This document shows positions 44,536-53,015 of a stretch of 64,000 nt of DNA, in pieces. Numbering within the stretch: the first letter of the stretch is position 1; each line of letters opens with the position of its first letter. The stretch comes from Desulfobulbaceae bacterium. GTDB taxonomy: Bacteria; Desulfobacterota; Desulfobulbia; Desulfobulbales; Desulfobulbaceae. The notes below the pieces were generated by a model. That model ran no database searches. It saw only the letters and a program-made list of their open reading frames with translations, and was not told the origin of the DNA. The stretch spans positions 1-64,000 of the forward strand of contig JAABPV010000033.1 in NCBI GenBank assembly GCA_011391865.1, given 5' to 3'. The translations under genes and the position numbers were made by a program.

Positions 44536-45456
44536 ATGATCAGACGAGAAAACATCCTCCTGCTCGCCACGAAGGACACCATTCCGCTGGCCGACAAAGT
44601 GGCATCAGAACTCCAAATCGAATGGACTCCGATGGTGCGCAAGCAGTTTTCCGACGGCGAAATTTACCACTCTTTTCCCCGCGATGTCTCCGGGGTGGAC
44701 ATGGTCATCATCTCGGCCACGCACACGGACAGCGCGCTTCAGGAGCTGCTTGACCTGATTGCAGGCGGGCTGTATTGGAACGTCCGCAGCGTCAACGTGG
44801 TGATTCCCTATCTCGGCTACTCGACGATGGAACGGGCCAAGCCGGAGTCCGGCGAAATCCCCAAAGGCGTGACCCGCACCCGGCAGATATTCCGCAGCCG
44901 CCCTAAATATGTGGCCTTTATTGACCTGCACTCCGAGGCGGTGCTGCACGCTCATTCCGGCGAGATCAAAACTCGGCACATCTGGACTGAGGAGCTGGCG
45001 GCGAAGAAAATCCGGGACATGGACTTGGGCGATTATGTCCTTGTTTCACCCGATTACGGCTTCAGCAAGCGGGTGGCGCGGGTGGCGGGCATCCTCAGCT
45101 GCCCGCACACGGCGGCGAACAAAGACCGCTACGATGTGGACAAAACCATCATCGGCCAGCTCTCCAGCGCGGTCAAAGGCAAGACCGCGATCATCTGCGA
45201 CGACATGATCCGCACCGGCGGCTCCATGCTCCAGACCGCCGACCGATGCTACGAAGCGGGCGCGACCGATGTGCTCTGCATGGCCACCCATCTGGTGCTA
45301 TCCGGCAACGCCCGCGCCAAGTTCCAAGAGCGGGGCATCCGCCGGATTATCGGCGCGGACACCTATCCCGGCACAAAAACAGATGATATACTGGAAGTGT
45401 ATTCGGTGGCTCCGGTCATCGCCAAAGAGTTGATTCATTATCTGCGGATCGTCTGA
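44536..45456 (+). CDS. prs: Ribose-phosphate pyrophosphokinase (divergent Prs)
   Basis: This 306-residue protein has the PRPP synthetase fold. It shows a KQFSDGEIYHSFP N-terminal block, the loop YLGYSTMERAKPESGE, FIDLHSE in place of the usual DLHxxQ Mg site, VSPDYGF and the PRPP loop IICDDMIRTGGSM. Classical Prs has DDxxDTAGT there and a YxRQDR flexible loop, so this copy is divergent. It probably still makes PRPP from ribose-5-phosphate and ATP, but could have lost the usual ADP/phosphate regulation. It lies 3 bases after leuB and 51 before asd. Confidence 0.85.
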   Translation: MIRRENILLLATKDTIPLADKVASELQIEWTPMVRKQFSDGEIYHSFPRDVSGVDMVIISATHTDSALQELLDLIAGGLYWNVRSVNVVIPYLGYSTMERAKPESGEIPKGVTRTRQIFRSRPKYVAFIDLHSEAVLHAHSGEIKTRHIWTEELAAKKIRDMDLGDYVLVSPDYGFSKRVARVAGILSCPHTAANKDRYDVDKTIIGQLSSAVKGKTAIICDDMIRTGGSMLQTADRCYEAGATDVLCMATHLVLSGNARAKFQERGIRRIIGADTYPGTKTDDILEVYSVAPVIAKELIHYLRIV

Positions 45457-45507
45457 CCCAGCCCGTCAGGGGAAAAAACTCTGCACAAATTTATTCAGGA
45501 ACAGATC

Positions 45508-46626
45508 ATGAAAAAAACAGGCATCATCGGTTGGCGGGGCATGGTCGGCTCTGTGCTTATGGAGCGGATGCGCGAGGAAAACGATTTCCAGAATTTCGAG
45601 CCGCTCTTTTTCTCCACCTCGCAGGCGGGACAGGCTGGGCCGGAGATCAGCGGCACGACATATGAGCTGCTGGATGCCTTCAACATTGATCTGCTGAAGG
45701 GGCTTGACATCATTCTTTCCTGCCAAGGCGGCGATTACACCAAAGAAGTGTATCCAAAGCTGCGCGAGGCGGGCTGGCAGGGCTACTGGATTGACGCGGC
45801 CTCTGCCCTGCGCTTGGAGAAGGACGCGATCATCGTGCTTGACCCGGTGAACCGGGCGGTGATTGACAAAGGCTTGGCGAACGGGATCAAAAATTACATC
45901 GGCGGCAACTGCACGGTTTCGCTGATGCTGATGGCTCTTGGCGGTCTTTTTGAAAAAGGTTGGGTGGAATGGATCAGTTCGCAGACCTATCAAGCCGCTT
46001 CCGGAGCCGGAGCCAAGAACATGCTGGAATTAGTCAACCAGATGCGGCTGATCGGCGAAAACTGCCAGAATCTGCTCGATGACAAGGCCAACATCCTCGC
46101 CATAGATCGCAATGTGACCGAGACCATCCGCAGTCCGCGCTTCCTCACCCAGCATTTCGGCGCACCGTTAGCTGCTAGCCTGATTCCGTGGATTGACCGG
46201 GCGATGGACAACGGCCAGACTCGCGAGGAGTGGAAGGGCATCACCGAGACCAACAAAATTCTGGGCCGGGACGAGAGTTGCCAGATTCCGGTGGACGGCT
46301 GCTGCGTGCGGGTCGGGGCGATGCGCTGCCACAGCCAAGCGGTGACGGTGAAGCTGAATCAGGACATCCCGCTGGCCGAGATTGAGGCGGCGATTGCCAG
46401 CCACAACGCTTGGGTGCGCTTGGTGCCAAACACCAAGGAGGACACCCTGCGCGAGCTGAGTCCGGCCAGCGTTTCCGGCACACTGACCGTACCGATTGGG
46501 CGGATGCGGAAAATGAACCTTGGCCCGCAGTATCTCAGCGCATTCACGGTCGGCGACCAGCTCCTCTGGGGCGCGGCGGAGCCGGTGCGGCGGATGCTGA
46601 ACATCCTCTTAGAACACCTTGAATAA
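45508..46626 (+). CDS. asd: Aspartate-semialdehyde dehydrogenase
   Basis: This 372-residue NADP enzyme reduces aspartyl phosphate to the semialdehyde used for Lys, Thr, Met and diaminopimelate. It is of the Gram-negative (E. coli) type: [16 protein letters not shown] at the N-terminus, [12 protein letters not shown], the active-site Cys in [29 protein letters not shown], and the later [13 protein letters not shown] block. Length and start fit the family. It sits in a housekeeping run with leuB, prs and plsY. Confidence 0.96.
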   Translation: MKKTGIIGWRGMVGSVLMERMREENDFQNFEPLFFSTSQAGQAGPEISGTTYELLDAFNIDLLKGLDIILSCQGGDYTKEVYPKLREAGWQGYWIDAASALRLEKDAIIVLDPVNRAVIDKGLANGIKNYIGGNCTVSLMLMALGGLFEKGWVEWISSQTYQAASGAGAKNMLELVNQMRLIGENCQNLLDDKANILAIDRNVTETIRSPRFLTQHFGAPLAASLIPWIDRAMDNGQTREEWKGITETNKILGRDESCQIPVDGCCVRVGAMRCHSQAVTVKLNQDIPLAEIEAAIASHNAWVRLVPNTKEDTLRELSPASVSGTLTVPIGRMRKMNLGPQYLSAFTVGDQLLWGAAEPVRRMLNILLEHLE

Positions 46627-46643
46627 CAGAAATCCAGCCGGTC

Positions 46644-47276
46644 ATGAACAGCCTGCATCTCCTGCTGCCTGCGGCGGCGTACCTGATCGGCTCGATTCCC
46701 TTCGGCCTGCTCCTGTCGCGGCGCAGCGGCATTGACATCCGCCAACACGGCAGCGGCAACATCGGTGCAACCAATGTCTCCCGCTTAGTGGGCAAAAAAA
46801 TCGGCCTGCTCACCTTGTTTCTCGATGCGGCCAAAGGCTTTCTACCCATGCTGGCTGCCGGGCTGCTGCTCGGCAGCGATGACTCCAGCCGCGACCTGAT
46901 CACCGCCCTCTGCGGCGCGGCTGCGGTGACTGGGCACATGTTTCCGATTTTTCTCCGCTTCAAGGGCGGCAAAGGCGTAGCCACCGCACTAGGCATATTT
47001 CTTTATCTTGCGCCCAAAGCCCTGCTGGTCAGCGTGGCGTTTTTCATCGCCGCTGCGGTGCCGACCGGCTTTGTCTCTCTCGGCTCGCTGCTTGGCGCAG
47101 CGGCCATGCCGCCCAGCCTCTATTTTTTTGATGAACCAACATGGAAATTTTGGCTGGCCGCCTTTGTCGCCCTGATGATCTGGATTAAGCACCAGCAGAA
47201 CATCCGTCGGCTGCTCAACGGCACGGAAAAACGCTTTGGCGAGAAGGAAAGATTGCCGCCTCAGAATGAGGTCTGA
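46644..47276 (+). CDS. plsY: Acyl-phosphate:glycerol-3-phosphate acyltransferase PlsY
   Basis: This 210-residue polytopic membrane protein makes lysophosphatidate from acyl phosphate. The diagnostic blocks are AYLIGSIPFGLLLSR, the GSGNIGATNVSR motif, GHMFPIFLRFKGGKGVATALG, and IWIKHQQNIRRLLNGTE. About five hydrophobic helices can be seen. The 3' end overlaps the convergent GT39-like gene by 16 bases. Confidence 0.95.
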   Translation: MNSLHLLLPAAAYLIGSIPFGLLLSRRSGIDIRQHGSGNIGATNVSRLVGKKIGLLTLFLDAAKGFLPMLAAGLLLGSDDSSRDLITALCGAAAVTGHMFPIFLRFKGGKGVATALGIFLYLAPKALLVSVAFFIAAAVPTGFVSLGSLLGAAAMPPSLYFFDEPTWKFWLAAFVALMIWIKHQQNIRRLLNGTEKRFGEKERLPPQNEV

Positions 47277-48907
47277 TACAAGGTGTAATAGAGATGCGAG
47301 GACAGCTGCAGAAGATGCCGCTGCTCAATTACAACCCAAAGCTGCTGGGTGCTTATTTCTTCCTGCCGCAGCTGGTTGTAGAGCAAATCCCTCCTGATCA
47401 GCAAATGACTGAAGCCTTTTTCCTTCAGCTTCTGTCCTATCTGCTCCGCCGTCATTTCCGGCTGCTTCAGCCACGCCAGCAGGCCGTCCGCATTGCCATG
47501 CTGATCAAAGGAATGCGGTCTGTCTAAATAATATCCCCGCCAGCCCATGAAGATGCAGAGTATTTTTGCTGAGTCCGGCAGTTTGGTGTTGATGTGCTGA
47601 AGAAGCGGGTATTCTGGAATCTGCTTGGCTAAGTATTCATCTCTGCTCAAGCGTCCGCTGAGATAGCTGAAAGGATCGATTTTTTCAAATTGCTGGCTGA
47701 TGTACAGGCCGTTCCACGTCAGCATCAAAATGACAGGAAGCAGCCAGACGGCTGCGGCAAGGCGGCCTGTTCCGACCAGCACTTCCAGCCGACGCAGGCC
47801 GTGCATAGACAGAATGACTAAAAAAGGCACTATCGGCACCAGATAGCGGATGCGCAGCACTTCAATATTGAAGGCGTAAAGGAAATACAGCAGGCAGAAG
47901 GCGGCCATTGCGGCCTGCTCAAGCAGCGCTTGGCGGTCCGCTTTTTTCAGAAGAAGGAGCGCGGTCAGCGGCAGCAGGAGCAGAAAAGGATTCAGGCGGC
48001 CATCGAAATAGCGGGGATCGTCGTCCTGCGCTTCATGAAAAAAAATCCGCACCGGCAGGAGGAGCAGCTGCCAGATATTTTCGCCATAAAGGACATAGCG
48101 GGTGGCGAACACGCCGCGCACGCCGCCTTGCGGTTTGGCTTCCTCGGCTCCGGTCTCTGCTGCCGGTGGCGCAGCGGCGCGGTTGAAGAAGCCGTTGTAA
48201 AGCGGGTACATCGGATTGCCTGTCCAGACAGCGTTTCTGATCAGCAGCGGCGAGGCGGCCAGCAACGCGGCAAAGCAAAACAGAATTGCCGCCTTCATCG
48301 CCGGAAATGCGACCCTTTCTTTCGCTTCTTGGCTTCTGATGAAGAGAAACGGTGCCATGACCGCCAGAATGAACAGCACCAGCAGGCCATTGTATTTCGT
48401 GCCGATGCCCAAGCCGCAGCAAAATCCAGCGAACAGCAGGTGACGCAGCCGTTTTGTTTCCAGCCAGCGGAAAAGCAGCAGTAGGGCGGCGGTGCTGAAA
48501 AAGACAAGGCCAAGGTCAACGTAAACGGTGATGGAGAGTTTGACGATGACTGGAATGCTGAGAAAAAAGACCGCGCCCAGCCAAGCGTAGATGCTGGGCA
48601 GGCGTTTTTGCAGATGAAAAAAAAGCAGCAGGGCCGTGGCCAAAGCGAAGGCCATGTGGATATATTTCGGCAGAATATCGCTGCCAAGCCATAATGCCCC
48701 CATGTAGAGCAGGTCGAGATTCATGGGGTAATACGAAAAGACCAGTTCAGGAATTTCGTAAATGCCGCCGTGCTGGAGGTAGAGCTTGGGAATTTGCAGA
48801 TGGTGAATCAGGCCGTCGCGGTCAAAGGGCGGGGTGCAGGCAAGCAGAACGAGGCTGAGCAGGACAATTCCCAGCGCAGCCTGCAAAAAAAGAAGCCGCC
48901 TGTTCAT
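47261..48907 (-). CDS. GT39-like polytopic glycosyltransferase
   Basis: This 548-residue membrane protein has about ten helices. An early loop carries the acidic pair in PPFDRDGLIHHLQIPKLYL, reminiscent of the catalytic loop of ArnT/PMT-like GT-C enzymes, and GTKYNGLLVL recalls the family's later motif. A C-terminal soluble part follows (about 420-548). It probably uses a lipid-linked sugar, with acceptor unknown. It overlaps the VKOR-DsbA gene by 4 bases upstream, so the two are co-expressed. An N-terminal Cys at VLLACTPP is noted but reads as a membrane segment. Confidence 0.75.
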   Translation of the reverse strand: MNRRLLFLQAALGIVLLSLVLLACTPPFDRDGLIHHLQIPKLYLQHGGIYEIPELVFSYYPMNLDLLYMGALWLGSDILPKYIHMAFALATALLLFFHLQKRLPSIYAWLGAVFFLSIPVIVKLSITVYVDLGLVFFSTAALLLLFRWLETKRLRHLLFAGFCCGLGIGTKYNGLLVLFILAVMAPFLFIRSQEAKERVAFPAMKAAILFCFAALLAASPLLIRNAVWTGNPMYPLYNGFFNRAAAPPAAETGAEEAKPQGGVRGVFATRYVLYGENIWQLLLLPVRIFFHEAQDDDPRYFDGRLNPFLLLLPLTALLLLKKADRQALLEQAAMAAFCLLYFLYAFNIEVLRIRYLVPIVPFLVILSMHGLRRLEVLVGTGRLAAAVWLLPVILMLTWNGLYISQQFEKIDPFSYLSGRLSRDEYLAKQIPEYPLLQHINTKLPDSAKILCIFMGWRGYYLDRPHSFDQHGNADGLLAWLKQPEMTAEQIGQKLKEKGFSHLLIRRDLLYNQLRQEEISTQQLWVVIEQRHLLQLSSHLYYTLYQTSF

Positions 48908-50082
48908 TGGCCCGACGGCAGCTCGGCAACTTTTTTCAGGATTTCCGGCGGAATATTGCCTTGATAGACTTGCCCGTCAATCAGGAAGGCAGGGGTGCCG
49001 GTGATGCCTAATTTCATTCCCTGCCAGATGTCTCTGCGCAGCAGCTCGGCAATATCGGGATGTAACAGAGCCGCAGACAGCTCATTGCGGTCGAGGCCGG
49101 TTTTGTCGGCAATCTTTTGCAAAGGAATTTCCTGCACTTTGTTGCGCATCAGCGCATAAAGCAAATCATTGGTCTGCCAGAATTTGTCCCGAAGCGCGGC
49201 GAGTATGGCTATTTTCGCCAAATCGCCGGAACCTTGATGAAATGGTTCCGGCACAATAACCGAATTAACCTTGTGATCTAAAGGATAATGCCGGTGGACA
49301 AACCGGAGAGAATCAGGATGCGCGGCCAGCATCTGGCGCAGGAGCAGATACATTTTGCTGCACTGAAAGCACTGGTAGTCAGAAAATTGCTCAATGGTTA
49401 TTTCAGGCTTTTCCGCGCCGATCCACGGATGACCGTCCTCGGTCAGGCCATGCGGCAGATGGCTGATGTCCGTTTCCGTTGGAGCAAGCAGCCAGTAGCG
49501 CGGCATCAGGCCGTACAAAAGCAGTAGGCTGAGGCAGAACACTCCGGCGGCAGTGCTGTAATTGCGCAGCGCGTCTTTTTTTTGCAATGTTGCGCTGAAC
49601 CCTTCCGCGCCTTTGGCAACCGCTTCTTTGCAGCGGCGTTTGCCGAGCCAGCAGGTGTAGGTCAGGAAAAATGTAATGATGTAGGTGGCTAAACAGACAA
49701 GGCAAAGTGATCTGATTTGCGTGACGGCAATGACTGCCAGCACCAGCGTGACGATGGAGGCAATGTTCATCACGAGAAAAAAGCCCTGCCAAGCGGCGAG
49801 GTTGCGGCGGTCTTCTGTCAGCAGGATGAATAGAAAGAAAACATAGAAAAACACGCCCCACCACGCGACCGGAATTGCAAAAAGAATCGACCACGGACTT
49901 TGCGCGACTGTGTCGCAGTTGATTGCTTTGCTGATGGCGCAGAAGCTGCTGTAGAGCGGGTCGGTATAGTTCTGATAGTGGCTGTGGGCGGAATAGAGGG
50001 CGACTGCAAGGCCTGTCAGGACAAGCAACAGTGCGGCGAGCCAGAGAAAAGTTTGTTTACGGAGAAGATGTCTGCTGTTCAT
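48904..50082 (-). CDS. VKOR-DsbA fusion (disulfide bond formation)
   Basis: This protein of about 392 residues joins a vitamin K epoxide reductase-like membrane domain (about 10-180; four or so helices, loop Cys in SSFCAISKAINCDTV, quinone-site pair SLCLVC) to a periplasmic thioredoxin/DsbA domain (about 215-390; CxxC in DYQCFQCSK, cis-Pro in GTPAF). VKOR re-oxidises the DsbA part with quinone, so one protein can make disulfides without DsbB. The ATG at 50082 is preferred over a TTG at 50103. It overlaps the TMTC-like gene by 26 bases. Pilin and the Cys-rich PilY1 are plausible clients. Confidence 0.88.
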   Translation of the reverse strand: MNSRHLLRKQTFLWLAALLLVLTGLAVALYSAHSHYQNYTDPLYSSFCAISKAINCDTVAQSPWSILFAIPVAWWGVFFYVFFLFILLTEDRRNLAAWQGFFLVMNIASIVTLVLAVIAVTQIRSLCLVCLATYIITFFLTYTCWLGKRRCKEAVAKGAEGFSATLQKKDALRNYSTAAGVFCLSLLLLYGLMPRYWLLAPTETDISHLPHGLTEDGHPWIGAEKPEITIEQFSDYQCFQCSKMYLLLRQMLAAHPDSLRFVHRHYPLDHKVNSVIVPEPFHQGSGDLAKIAILAALRDKFWQTNDLLYALMRNKVQEIPLQKIADKTGLDRNELSAALLHPDIAELLRRDIWQGMKLGITGTPAFLIDGQVYQGNIPPEILKKVAELPSGQ

Positions 50083-52120
50083 GATGATAGGCCAATTTTT
50101 CAAATTTGTCGTAAAAATACTGCCGCATATCTTCTGTCAAGATATTATAACGATCTTCTTTCAGAAAAAGGTCAATGTTTTCTTTTTTATATCCAGCAAA
50201 TATAGCATGAATAATTTTATCGAGAGGAACTTGATAGCCAGCTAAATAAGAAATAATTGCTAAATTTATTTTATTCTCCAAAGACGGAAAAATTTCTTCG
50301 GCTTTTCTCAAAAAAAATAAACTGCTCTGATAGTCTTGCTTTTTAAGAAAAATCACCCCAGTAAGCTGCATCACTTGGTGATCATCAAGCTGCTTGGCAA
50401 CATTGGCGATCGTATTCAATGCTTCATCAAAATCTTTTGCTTGATACAATGAAAGAGCAGATAGATACCTGTACTTAACAAAGTAAGGATATTTACCAGA
50501 TAAGTTTTTAGCGTCAGCAAATGCCAAATTGTTTTGATTTTTATGCAAATAAACCAATATTCTGTTTACTGTGCAATCAATATTATCCTGATCTATATTA
50601 ATGCATTTATTGAAATAAACAAGAGCGTTTTCATTTTCCTGCCGACTGTAGTGTAAAGATCCTATTAAATTAAGGGCTATAGTTGTGGCATATTTTGGAC
50701 TCGGCGCATGTTTCGCATTTGCTAAAGATAATTGAAAATATTGATAGGCTTTTTCTTTTTGTCCTTGTTTGTCATACCATTGGCCTAAATGCGCCGCCGC
50801 TCTTGCGCTGTTTGGAGCTTTTCTGATGGCATCCGTCCACAACGTTTCGCTTGTCGCCCAAACCATGTTTCTTGTGTATGTGGCATGACCGGATATAATC
50901 AGGAAAAACGCAGCGCAGACTGCCGCTGCCGTCTGACGGAAGTCAGGCTGCGGAGGATTGCTGCATAGAATGCGGGCGACCGCCGCTCCGACCGGAAGAA
51001 AGAGAAAAAGCGAAGGAAGGTAGTTGCGGTGTTCAAAAACCAGTTCAAGCTGTAAAATAGTTGATTCAACCGCATGATTGAGGAAGTAAAAAAGGACAGG
51101 AAAGCAGACGAGCGGATATTTTTTCAAAAAAAATATGGCACCGCCAATCAGGCCAAGGATAGCCGCTATGGAGGGAAGCGTTGTCCACGGGGAGAACAAA
51201 GATGTGGACAAGATAATTTCGTGTTCGAAAGACAGGCGGTCAGCAACAGGAAAAAATATCTGCGAAAGATACATCAGCAGGATGCGCGGCTGCGTTAAAA
51301 TCCGCTGACTGAATGTGAAGGAACGGTTGCTGTAGTCGTCAAGGAAACGCAGCGGATTTGACAAACTGAAGGGGGTGAGCCCAAGCCCATAATGCACGAA
51401 GAAAAAAGCGGCGGGCAGGATGAAAACTAAGGCAAGGACAAGGCGGACGATCTGGCGTTTTGTGATCGAGTGTTTGAAAAAAGCAGCTTCAATCAAAACA
51501 AGGGAGGGCAGCAGCATAATGGCATTCTCCTTGCTGCCGAGGGCGGCGAAGAATGCCATTAACGAAAGGGCGAACCAGCCAATCTTTCCTTTTGCGGCGG
51601 TTCTGCCGCGCAAGTAAGCATAAATGACTGCTATGCCGAACATGGCCGCCATTGAGGCCATGCGCTGGACAATGTAGGTGACGGCCTGTGTCTGGATGGG
51701 CGCGAGTGCCCAGAAGAGCGCGGCGAGCAGAGCAGCTGTGTCAATCAAGCCTGAATTTTCTTTTTTCTGATCATGGATACGCAACAGCAGGCGCAACGTC
51801 AGGAAAAGAAACCATGCGGTCAGAATATGAATAACAAGGTTGACTGCATGATAGCCGAATACACTGTCCTGCCCCAAATACCAGTTCAGTCCGAAGGTCA
51901 GGCAGGGCAGTGGACGGTACAGCTTACCACCCTCCGATAAGGAGGACGGATGTGCCCTCATGGACCGGTTGATCTGTTCAAACGTCAGCTCGGATATATG
52001 GAGATTGCTGTTGAAGAGAATATTCGGCTCGTCATCAAACTGCCAAGATGACTGAAATGTGTTGGAGTAAACGAGAAGGACAAGCGCAGTGATAAAGAGA
52101 GTGGCATTTATTTTTTTCAT
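50057..52120 (-). CDS. TMTC-like GT-C membrane protein with TPR repeats (copy 2), beside the pilin gene
   Basis: The 687-residue protein has about ten membrane helices. The first loop holds WQFDDEPNILFN (FDD motif), a GSKENAIMLLP helix is characteristic of the family, and TPR units follow from about 430 (SARAAAHLGQWYDKQGQKEKA). The fold and order match the protein at 34942-36921, so these are paralogues or xenologues. Position directly downstream of the pilin gene suggests glycosylation of pilin or of a pilus-associated protein. That role is inferred. A terminator separates it from pilA. The 3' third is AT-rich. Confidence 0.78.
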   Translation of the reverse strand: MKKINATLFITALVLLVYSNTFQSSWQFDDEPNILFNSNLHISELTFEQINRSMRAHPSSLSEGGKLYRPLPCLTFGLNWYLGQDSVFGYHAVNLVIHILTAWFLFLTLRLLLRIHDQKKENSGLIDTAALLAALFWALAPIQTQAVTYIVQRMASMAAMFGIAVIYAYLRGRTAAKGKIGWFALSLMAFFAALGSKENAIMLLPSLVLIEAAFFKHSITKRQIVRLVLALVFILPAAFFFVHYGLGLTPFSLSNPLRFLDDYSNRSFTFSQRILTQPRILLMYLSQIFFPVADRLSFEHEIILSTSLFSPWTTLPSIAAILGLIGGAIFFLKKYPLVCFPVLFYFLNHAVESTILQLELVFEHRNYLPSLFLFLPVGAAVARILCSNPPQPDFRQTAAAVCAAFFLIISGHATYTRNMVWATSETLWTDAIRKAPNSARAAAHLGQWYDKQGQKEKAYQYFQLSLANAKHAPSPKYATTIALNLIGSLHYSRQENENALVYFNKCINIDQDNIDCTVNRILVYLHKNQNNLAFADAKNLSGKYPYFVKYRYLSALSLYQAKDFDEALNTIANVAKQLDDHQVMQLTGVIFLKKQDYQSSLFFLRKAEEIFPSLENKINLAIISYLAGYQVPLDKIIHAIFAGYKKENIDLFLKEDRYNILTEDMRQYFYDKFEKLAYHHEQQTSSP

Positions 52121-52203
52121 TCTGGGAAATGAATCATACTATCGCTAATGAGACGAGCAGATCTGTATGCTGCTGACAGCGGGATAGACCATGAAAGACA
52201 CAA

Positions 52204-52238
52204 TAAAAAAGGAGCAGTAAAAACCTGCTCCTTTTTTA
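52204..52238. terminator. Bidirectional intrinsic terminator downstream of pilA
   Basis: AGGAGCAG (52210-52217) and CTGCTCCT (52225-52232) form an 8-bp stem flanked by A6 on the left and T6 on the right, so it can terminate transcripts from either strand. It ends the pilA transcript 23 bases after the stop, setting a high-level pilin mRNA apart from the TMTC-like gene. Confidence 0.8.
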
Positions 52239-52254
52239 TATCCTGTAAAGAATG

Positions 52255-52704
52255 TTATTTCATTCTTTTCAAGAATTTTTGGTCTCCAGCGCTCCAACCA
52301 GCGGTTTTCTGTGAAGCTTGGTAGTCATCCGGGCAACGATCAGATCCGTCAGTAACGGTAATCAGTATATCGTCAACAGTGCCGCTTACAGTAGCGGTAT
52401 TTTTGCCGGACAGAGGCGAAAAATTTGTTACGCCATCGTCAGCCAGTAACTGGGTAGCCGACAGGGGAGAAGTACTTACCACAGGCAAGGCTGTATGATT
52501 AGGAATGGCAAAGTAATCCGCCAAAGTTGCTGCGATACTTTTTGCATCCTGTTCAGCTGCTGAACAGAATGCCTTGTCACGATAAGCAATAAAGTTCGGA
52601 ATTGCAATCGCGGCCAAGATACCGATGATGGCGATAACGATCATCAGCTCAATCAGGGTGAAGCCTTTCTGGCTGGCCAGCATTCTCAGTTTATTGATCT
52701 TCAT
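52255..52704 (-). CDS. pilA: Major type IVa pilin PilA
   Basis: The 149-residue prepilin has a 14-residue basic leader ending in QKG, cleaved before Phe1 of FTLIELMIVIAIIGILAAIA with Glu5 intact. The mature protein is about 135 residues. Aromatics at 1, 24, 27, 32, 50 and 51 echo the spacing discussed for Geobacter PilA. Two cysteines (mature 33 and 110) could form a disulfide. The ATG at 52704 has a strong GGAGG. A sigma-54-type promoter lies about 70 bases upstream, and a terminator follows, consistent with strong, PilR-controlled expression. Confidence 0.95.
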   Translation of the reverse strand: MKINKLRMLASQKGFTLIELMIVIAIIGILAAIAIPNFIAYRDKAFCSAAEQDAKSIAATLADYFAIPNHTALPVVSTSPLSATQLLADDGVTNFSPLSGKNTATVSGTVDDILITVTDGSDRCPDDYQASQKTAGWSAGDQKFLKRMK

Positions 52705-52781
52705 GGTGTTCCTCCGTTCAGGTGTGTTGGTTGCCGGGGGCTTGACTGCCGTCATCCGGCCTTTCTCTTTGCTTTGGTATA

Positions 52782-52797
52782 AGCAAAAGCCGTGCCA
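52782..52797 (-). promoter_or_regulatory. Sigma-54 promoter of pilA
   Basis: The minus strand reads TGGCACGGCTTTTGCT, a full match to the TGGCACGNNNNTTGCW consensus. The GG is at -24 and the GC at -12 with correct spacing. Transcription would begin near 52772, about 68 bases before the pilA ATG. A PilR-type sigma-54 activator is encoded next door. Confidence 0.85.
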
Positions 52798-52915
52798 GTT
52801 TTTCCGCCCGGTTCCTGAAAGCGTATTTTTCTTGGCAGCGCAGACAGTTGTCCATCCAGACGCATCCCTGCGCCTGCCGCCAGCACCAGCCCGCTGCGCT
52901 GTTCAACCCTTGGCA

Positions 52916-52952
52916 GTGACAATTTTTGTCACCGAGTGACAAAAATTGTCAC
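52916..52952. promoter_or_regulatory. Double dyad, candidate PilR enhancer between pilA and pilS
   Basis: GTGACAATTTTTGTCAC (52916-52932) and GTGACAAAAATTGTCAC (52936-52952) are exact reverse complements separated by CGA. Each is also a dyad with GTGACAA/TTGTCAC arms. TTGGCA flanks both sides as a direct repeat. The centre is about 160 bases upstream of the pilA start, a usual distance for NtrC-family enhancers, and about 80 bases before pilS. The remainder of the 52705-53015 gap shows no other feature. Confidence 0.75.
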
Positions 52953-53015
52953 TTGGCAGGGCACCGGTACTTTTCCTTGTCGCCTTCGCCGCCGCTGTGC
53001 TAAGGTGAAGCTGCG

